Source: Sphingobium algorifonticola (GTDB lineage: Bacteria; Pseudomonadota; Alphaproteobacteria; Sphingomonadales; Sphingomonadaceae). From it: a stretch of 64,000 nucleotides of DNA. Under the pieces are notes generated by a model. That model did not search any database, had not been told where the DNA came from, and was given only the letters and a program-made list of their open reading frames with translations. Each line of letters starts with the position of its first letter. Positions within the stretch are counted from its first letter, which is position 1. Shown piece by piece: positions 59,212 through 64,000 of this stretch. The position numbers and the translations under genes were made by a program. The DNA is taken from contig NZ_RZUL01000002.1 of assembly GCF_004005485.1 (NCBI RefSeq), forward strand, positions 805,433 through 869,432. The letters are read 5' to 3'.

Positions 59212-59967
59212 ATGAGGGGGTTACAGGATAAGGTCATCTTGGTGACGGGGGCCGCCAGCGGGATCGGCGCTGCCATCGCGCGTCGCCTCGCAGAAGAGGG
59301 TTCGACCATCATTGTAACCGATCGCGACGGAAACGGAGCGGAGAACGTTGCAAGCAGTCTCGACGGCGTTGCATTTGAACATGACGTCGCCAGCGAGGCA
59401 TCCTGGGAGAGCATTATGCAGGATGTTCTCGCACGCTTTGGCCGACTTGACGGGCTGGTCAACAACGCCGGCATTGGCGGGCAAACCATTTCGCTCGTGG
59501 AATCGACACTCGCTGAATGGCAGGATGTTTTCGCTGTCAATGCTGTCGGCGTTTATCTGGGTACGCGCTTCGCCATGTGCGCCATGCAGGATGGCCCAGG
59601 GGGAGGCATTGTGAACATCGCGTCGCTCGGCGCACTTCAGGGTAGCGCCGGTCATGCCGCCTATTGCGCATCCAAGGCTGCGGTGGTCAGCCTGTCGCGC
59701 ACCGCAGCTCTTGAAGGTTCACGGAGTGACGCAAAGATCCGGGTCAATGCCGTGTGTCCTGGCTTCGTCGATACCCCCGCGGCAAACTCTATGGTGGATA
59801 GAACATTCGGCGATAGCCCAGCTGCCCTCGCGCGCTTTCATGATGCATTGCCGCTCGGCCCAGGCCAACCCCAGGATGTTGCTGCCATCACCGCGTTTCT
59901 TCTGTCCGATGATGCCCGCTGGATCACCGGTGCAACATATGTTGTGGATGGTGGTATGAGCAGCTAG
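59212..59967 (+). CDS. SDR family oxidoreductase
   Basis: A 251-residue classical SDR: TGAASGIG at residues 13-20, NNAGIGG in the middle, IVNIASLGALQG and YCASKAAV with the catalytic Tyr and Lys, PGFVDTP after it and VVDGGMSS at the end. It follows the flavin oxygenase by 6 bp, so it is the fifth gene of the operon. It probably oxidises an alcohol or reduces a ketone formed by the oxygenase. Confidence 0.93.
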   Translation: MRGLQDKVILVTGAASGIGAAIARRLAEEGSTIIVTDRDGNGAENVASSLDGVAFEHDVASEASWESIMQDVLARFGRLDGLVNNAGIGGQTISLVESTLAEWQDVFAVNAVGVYLGTRFAMCAMQDGPGGGIVNIASLGALQGSAGHAAYCASKAAVVSLSRTAALEGSRSDAKIRVNAVCPGFVDTPAANSMVDRTFGDSPAALARFHDALPLGPGQPQDVAAITAFLLSDDARWITGATYVVDGGMSS

Positions 59968-60013
59968 TCTGCTGTCCGCCTTCATCCATACAGGACTTTC
60001 CGGACATAATGAT

Positions 60014-60751
60014 ATGAGTTGGTCTGCCACGCCGCATGGGCCTCCGGTCGAACTTGGTAAGGCGCAGGAAGCGTATAATCACTTGCGTGAAGCCATCCTT
60101 ACATTCGAGTTGCGGGGCGGGCAGCCGGTATCCGAACGCATGCTGGGCGACGAGGTCGGCAGTTCCCGGACCAGCGTGCGTGCGGCACTGGCTAGGCTGG
60201 AGGCGGACGGATTGATCCGTCGGCGCGGGCGCAGCTACGAGGTTACGTCCATCGATCCGCAAGAGATAGGCCAAGCTCATGAATTGCTCCTGGCGATTGA
60301 ACCGGCGGCGCTTCTGCTGGCGCAAGACGATGGATTGCGAGAGAAACTCGATGCGATGCAGGGCATTGTGGATCGTGTGGTTGCCGATCCTGCACTGGAA
60401 ACTTATTCGCAGGCCGTACTGGATTATCATTCCGCACTTGTTCGACTGTCGGGCAACGATTTTTTCGCCCGCGCGTCTGACGATGCGCAGACGCGGTTGG
60501 TCAGAGCTGCCTGGTTGACCCGGTGGCTTGATCCTGCGGCCCGCCTGGACTGGGCGCCACAGAACAAGATTATAAAATTGATGCGCCGAAACGAACGCAA
60601 GGAAGCCGCGAAGATATTGTCAAAACTGCTGCGTGATTCGCAGCGTCATATGACGAGTCTGGTTATACAATATCGGCAGGGTTTGCTCGCGCATGGCGTA
60701 GCCGTGGACAAGGTGAGATCACGTGCTGCTGCGGCAAACGATGGACAATAG
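60014..60751 (+). CDS. GntR-family regulator, FCD (FadR) subfamily
   Basis: A 245-residue regulator: winged HTH (AYNHLREAILTFELRGGQPVSE, VGSSRTSVRAALARLEADGLIRR, YEVTSI) and a helical FCD-like domain (HELLLAIEPAALLLAQ, DYHSALVRLSGNDFF). It is 46 bp downstream of the SDR gene in the same direction, so it may be the last gene of the 56215 operon. It is a good candidate for the protein that binds the GGTATACCA motif in front of that operon and the two TBDR genes. Confidence 0.88.
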   Translation: MSWSATPHGPPVELGKAQEAYNHLREAILTFELRGGQPVSERMLGDEVGSSRTSVRAALARLEADGLIRRRGRSYEVTSIDPQEIGQAHELLLAIEPAALLLAQDDGLREKLDAMQGIVDRVVADPALETYSQAVLDYHSALVRLSGNDFFARASDDAQTRLVRAAWLTRWLDPAARLDWAPQNKIIKLMRRNERKEAAKILSKLLRDSQRHMTSLVIQYRQGLLAHGVAVDKVRSRAAAANDGQ

Positions 60752-60853
60752 CAGGCCTTCATCGACCACTACGCTTGCGCCGCTCCATCGCCGATTGTTG
60801 ATCTCGTCCTGACTTTTCCCGCTGCAAATGCATCTTGATGGCCCACTACCATC

Positions 60854-60899
60854 TTGACGATCTTGTTAGTTAGTGTGTAATCACTTACTAACAAGATCG
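60854..60899 (+). promoter_or_regulatory. Promoter overlapped by a large inverted repeat, upstream of truncated TBDR
   Basis: CGATCTTGTTAGT (60858-60870) and ACTAACAAGATCG (60887-60899) are perfect 13-bp arms, and further inward GTG and CAC also pair. TTGACG (60854-60859) and TGTAAT (60876-60881) could be -35 and -10 elements, with the -10 in the loop. TTAGT-x-ACTAA repeats of this form are typical of TetR-family operators. No tetR gene is visible next to it. Confidence 0.6.
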
Positions 60900-60912
60900 G
60901 GGAGAGGATAAG

Positions 60913-61851
60913 ATGGCTGTATTCAGGCAGGTCGCTGGCCAACCCAGCAAAGACTACCATAAAAGACTGTTGCGCGTGTTAAACGGGACCACTGTGGCGC
61001 TGCTTTTGACGGGCATGTCGGAACGCGCCCATGGACAAGCCGCAGACAGCGCGGATCGGGCGTTGCAGCAGCAGGACATCGTCGTAACGGCGCAAAAGCG
61101 GACGGAGCGGCTGCAGGATGTTCCTTTAGCTCTGACGGTCGTCACCAGTGCCACGTTGGCCGACCGTGGAATAACCCGTTTTGATGAACTGGGTCGATTG
61201 GTGCCGAGCCTGTCGTTCGATCCCGGCGCGACACCAAATGAAAACAGCTTTTCTCTGCGTGGTATTTCCGCTGCCGCTGTCGGACAGGGTCAGCAATCGA
61301 GCGTTGGTGTTTATGTTGATGGCGTCTACCTGACGGGCCGCAGCGCACTCAATCTCGATTTGTTTGACGTTGAACGCATTGAAGTATTGAGAGGTCCGCA
61401 AGGGACCCTGTTTGGACGCAATACGGTCGCTGGTGCTCTTTCGATCGTTTCGCGTCGCCCCGCAGAGTCTGTCACCGGCGCTGTCGAGATTGAGTACGGA
61501 AGCTATGATTTGCAGCGGATTCGCGGCAGCGTCGGCGGTCGTGTTGGCGATGGCCCATTCTATGTTCAGACTGCCGTCAGTCATGTTGCGCGCGATGGCT
61601 ATGTAAAGAACCTTGCGGATGGGTCGCGTCTTCAAGGCGGGAGCAGCATCGCCAATCGTACGTACCTTGGTTATCGTCCGGAAGACGGTGCTCTGACAGT
61701 CGAAATCGTCGGCGACTACACCCATGAGGAAAATCAGTCGGGCCTTCTGAGCGACCGCCCGTTTGATCGTCGCGTCTCGATTGATGCGCCCAATCGGGAT
61801 GAGCGAACGGTCTATGGATTGTCGGCAACAGCAACATTTGATCTTGGTTGA
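60913..61851 (+). pseudogene. TonB-dependent receptor gene truncated by an IS21-family insertion
   Basis: The frame gives 312 residues: N-terminus with a hydrophobic signal region (TTVALLLTGMSERAHGQ), TonB box DIVVTAQKRTERLQDVPLAL, complete plug with LRGPQGTLFGRNTVAGALSI and the first barrel strands. Full receptors here have 760-900 residues, so the barrel is lost. The stop codon is made by the first bases of the insertion sequence. The rest of the gene, if still present, would lie beyond the IS and outside the window. GGGGAGAGG precedes the ATG. Confidence 0.88.
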
Positions 61852-61852
61852 G

Positions 61853-61912
61853 GATCAGCGTGCAATAGGCACCCCCTTCGTGGGGTGATCGGCGTGCAAA
61901 AAGGACCCCTTC
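61853..61912 (+). repeat. Tandem end repeats of the IS21-family element
   Basis: The unit beginning GATCAGCGTGCAATAGG at 61853 (27 bp, ending CCCCTTC) recurs as GATCGGCGTGCAAAAAGG at 61887 (26 bp, ending CCCCTTC), 34 bp apart. IS21 elements carry multiple such transposase-binding repeats at their ends. Confidence 0.8.
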
Positions 61913-61963
61913 ATCCCGGGGATTTAGTTGGCCGACTGGTTTTGATCAGTTGGCGAGAACGGG

Positions 61964-63478
61964 ATGTTGATCGTGGAGACAGTGGTTCGGATTCGGCGTG
62001 AGCATGCAGCGGGTAAGGCGATCAAGGCGATCGCTCGTGACCTTCGTTTGTCGCGGAAGGTCGTCCGCAAAGCGATCCGGTCGCCGGAGGCGGCGTTCAA
62101 CTATCAGCGCAAAGTCCAGCCGCTGCCGCGGATCGGTCCTTATCAGGATCGTCTCGATGCGCTGCTTGAGGAGAACGAAGGTCGCGGCCGTCGCGATCGG
62201 CTACGGATGACGCGTATCCATGACCTGCTGGTGCGCGAGGGGTTCGATGGATCCTATGATGCGGTGCGCCGCTATGCGGCGCGCTGGCGTGCTGCGCGGC
62301 GGAAGGATGCTGGCGAAGGCGCACCGGCGTTCATCCCGATGACCTTCCAGCCGGGTGAGGCCTACCAGTTCGACTGGAGCCACGAGGATGTGGAGATCGC
62401 CGGCAAGCCGATGCGGGTGAAGGTGGCGCATATGCGTCTCTGCGCCTCGCGCGCACCCTATGTCCGGGCCTATCCGCGCGAGGGCCAGGAGATGCTGTTC
62501 GATGCCCATGCCCGGGCGTTCGCGTTCTTTGGCGGTGTGCCGCGACGCGGTATCTACGATAATATGAAGACGGCGGTGACGGCCGTGTTCACCGGCAAGG
62601 AGCGTGTGTTCAACCGCCGCTTCTTGATCATGACCGATCATTACATGGTCGAGCCGACCGCCTGCTCGCCGGCGGCGGGATGGGAGAAGGGCCAGGTCGA
62701 GCAGCAGGTCCAGACGATCCGAGGCCGCTTCTTCCAGCCGCGGCTCCGGTTCGCCAGCCTGGCCGAGCTCAACGGGTGGCTGGAGGCCGAGTGCCGGCGC
62801 TGGGCCGAGCATCATGCCCATCCCGAACGCGGGGATATTACCGTCGCCGAGGCGCTGGATATGGAGCGACCGGCCCTGCAGCCGATCCTGGCACCGTTCG
62901 ACGGCTTCCATGAGAGCGAGCATGCCGTCACCGGCACATGCCTCATCAGCTTCGATCGCAACCGCTACTCGGTCATGTCGACGGCCGCACGCCGGACCGT
63001 TCAGGTGCGCTCCTATGCCGATCGCATCGTCATACGCTGCGGCGATGCGATCGTCGGGGAGCATGAGCGCCACTTCGGTCGGAACCGCACGATATACGAT
63101 CCCTGGCATTATCTGCCGGTCCTCGCGCACAAGCCCGGCGCGCTGCGTAACGGCGCACCGTTCCAGGACTGGGATCTGCCGCCCGCCCTGCACCGATTAC
63201 GGCGAAGGCTCGGCACCGGGGACGAGGCCGATCGCAGGTTCGTGCGGGTCCTCTCGGCGGTCCTCACCGATGGCCTGGAGCCGGTAGAGGCTGCCGTGCG
63301 CGAAGCGTTGGCGAACGGAACGGCCAGCGACGAGCTGATCCTCAACATCCTCTCCCGGCGCCGCGAGCCGGCGACACCCCACAGCATCGTCACTTCGGAA
63401 GACCGGATGCTGCAGCATCCTCCGCTCGCCGACTGTGCCCGCTATGATCTGCTGCGAGGCTATGATGCAGCGGCATGA
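61964..63478 (+). CDS. istA: IS21-family transposase IstA
   Basis: A 504-residue transposase: N-terminal HTH (AAGKAIKAIARDLRLSRKVV), integrase catalytic core with D137 (YQFDWSH), D199 (GIYDNMKTAV) and E246 (GWEKGQVEQ), and a C-terminal beta-rich domain (YSVMSTAARRTVQVRSY). The DDE residues are intact and there is no frameshift, so the element may still be active. Its stop overlaps the istB start region, as is usual for this family. Confidence 0.95.
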   Translation: MLIVETVVRIRREHAAGKAIKAIARDLRLSRKVVRKAIRSPEAAFNYQRKVQPLPRIGPYQDRLDALLEENEGRGRRDRLRMTRIHDLLVREGFDGSYDAVRRYAARWRAARRKDAGEGAPAFIPMTFQPGEAYQFDWSHEDVEIAGKPMRVKVAHMRLCASRAPYVRAYPREGQEMLFDAHARAFAFFGGVPRRGIYDNMKTAVTAVFTGKERVFNRRFLIMTDHYMVEPTACSPAAGWEKGQVEQQVQTIRGRFFQPRLRFASLAELNGWLEAECRRWAEHHAHPERGDITVAEALDMERPALQPILAPFDGFHESEHAVTGTCLISFDRNRYSVMSTAARRTVQVRSYADRIVIRCGDAIVGEHERHFGRNRTIYDPWHYLPVLAHKPGALRNGAPFQDWDLPPALHRLRRRLGTGDEADRRFVRVLSAVLTDGLEPVEAAVREALANGTASDELILNILSRRREPATPHSIVTSEDRMLQHPPLADCARYDLLRGYDAAA

Positions 63479-64000
63479 TATGATCGACACGATGCGCGGC
63501 CTCGGACTCAAGGGCATGGCGGCGGCGTTCGACGAGGCGGTCACTACCGGCCTCCAGCGCAAGCGCACCACCATGGAGATACTGACCGACCTGCTCCGTG
63601 CCGAGGCGACCCACCGGGATGCAGCCTCCATCCGCTATCGGATGACGGCTGCGAGGCTGCCCGTGGTGAAGGACCTGGAGCGGTTCAGCTTCGAGGGCAC
63701 ACCGATCAATGAGGAGATGATCCGCTCCCTTCACGACGGCTCCTTCCTCCCGCCTCGCCGCAATATCGTGCTGGTCGGCGGCACGGGGACAGGCAAGACC
63801 CACCTCGCCATCGCGATCACCGCCAATGTCGTGCGAAGGGGCGCTCGCGCCCGCTACTTCAACACCGTCGATCTGGTGACACGCCTCGAAGAGGAGACCC
63901 GGATCGGCAAAGGCGGGACCCTGGCGGCGCAGCTGTCGCGGCTCGACCTGATCGTGCTTGACGAGCTCGGTTATCTGCCGTTCGCCCGCTCGGGAGGGCA
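63465..64000 (+). CDS. istB: IS21-family ATP-binding helper protein IstB (partial)
   Basis: The first 178 codons are visible: MQRHDMIDTMRGLGLKGMAA, then AAA+ features with Walker A VGGTGTGKTHLAIA and Walker B LDLIVLDELGYLPF. IstB is a DnaA-like ATPase that selects the target for IstA. ATG 63465 overlaps istA by 14 bp; ATG 63480, just after it in frame, is an alternative. The gene continues past the window end. Confidence 0.93.
   Translation, partial: MQRHDMIDTMRGLGLKGMAAAFDEAVTTGLQRKRTTMEILTDLLRAEATHRDAASIRYRMTAARLPVVKDLERFSFEGTPINEEMIRSLHDGSFLPPRRNIVLVGGTGTGKTHLAIAITANVVRRGARARYFNTVDLVTRLEEETRIGKGGTLAAQLSRLDLIVLDELGYLPFARSGG

Larger units (their letters stand above)
61849..64000 (+). mobile_element. 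IS21-family insertion sequence (right end beyond window)
   Basis: Contains istA and istB in the standard overlapping order and, before istA, two copies of a 26-27 bp repeat typical of IS21 ends. The left boundary is placed at TGAGGATCAGCGTG, where similarity to a receptor gene stops; the exact first base and target duplication cannot be set without the right end. The insertion interrupts the TBDR gene. Confidence 0.85.

Noticed and set aside
62201..63193. A 330-codon minus-strand frame opposite istA
   Set aside because: Antisense of an intact transposase gene; composition is typical of a shadow frame.
1..64000. CRISPR arrays, tRNA or rRNA genes
   Set aside because: No regularly spaced repeats and no cloverleaf or rRNA-like stretches were seen on reading both strands; a tRNA scan would be decisive.

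Overview
The window looks like a chromosomal (or large-replicon) segment from an alphaproteobacterium of the order Sphingomonadales. The reasons are the GC-rich coding style, six TonB-dependent outer-membrane receptor (TBDR) genes in 64 kb, many SDR, Rieske, flavin-monooxygenase and GntR genes mixed together, and a GlcNAc-utilisation gene set of the sphingomonad/Xanthomonas/Caulobacter type. The species cannot be fixed from the sequence alone. I saw no rRNA, tRNA or CRISPR array.

Region 1 (1-6068, minus strand) is a tight catabolic operon: an antibiotic-biosynthesis-monooxygenase-fold protein, two SDR dehydrogenases, a small cupin, an M24 peptidase/creatinase-fold protein, then E1-alpha, E1-beta and a stand-alone 79-residue lipoyl protein of a 2-oxoacid (or acetoin-like) dehydrogenase, ending in a partial gene for a membrane-anchored protein. 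A divergent gene (6089-7600) encodes a TPR protein with a C-terminal 2OG-Fe(II) oxygenase domain. It converges on a TBDR gene.

Region 2 (about 10.4-23.9 kb) is the best understood part: an amino-sugar/peptidoglycan-sugar regulon. It holds a TBDR, a sodium/solute symporter, MurQ etherase, a HutC-type GntR regulator (NagR-like), NagX, an SIS-type GlcN-6-P deaminase (NagB-II), NagA, a cytoplasmic GH84 hexosaminidase, a BadF-type GlcNAc kinase, an unexpected PP2C-type phosphatase and, convergently, AnmK. Three copies of TGGTATT-N4-WGGTATT, one before each of the three transcription units, tie them together. The route read from the genes is GlcNAc or anhydro-MurNAc to GlcNAc-6-P to GlcN-6-P to fructose-6-P.

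Region 3 (24-31 kb) has an OxyR-like LysR regulator, a small basic protein and a DUF465 protein followed by a run of strong hairpins (candidate small RNA). A GntR gene then sits divergent to an extradiol-dioxygenase-fold/DUF1185/FAH-hydrolase/flavin-hydroxylase/dehydrogenase operon typical of aromatic ring degradation.

Region 4 (31-60.8 kb) is a mosaic of oxidative catabolism for one or more unidentified hydrophobic or aromatic substrates. It holds three complete TBDRs, each with its own enzymes (an acyl-CoA-dehydrogenase-fold flavin oxygenase and SnoaL protein; an amidohydrolase; a SnoaL/beta-propeller fusion and GST). It also holds two MFS exporters, two paralogous LuxR regulators, a luciferase-like oxidoreductase, a Rieske oxygenase, two HbpS/GlcG proteins, an AraC regulator, two FCD-type GntR regulators and a five-gene coupled operon (HbpS, amidohydrolase-2, DUF59, flavin oxygenase, SDR). 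Three promoters here share a 20-nt GGTATACCA-containing motif, so the scattered units are probably one regulon.

Region 5 (60.85-64 kb) is a sixth TBDR gene, behind a large inverted-repeat operator, cut off after about 310 codons by an IS21-family element (istA complete, istB running off the window end).
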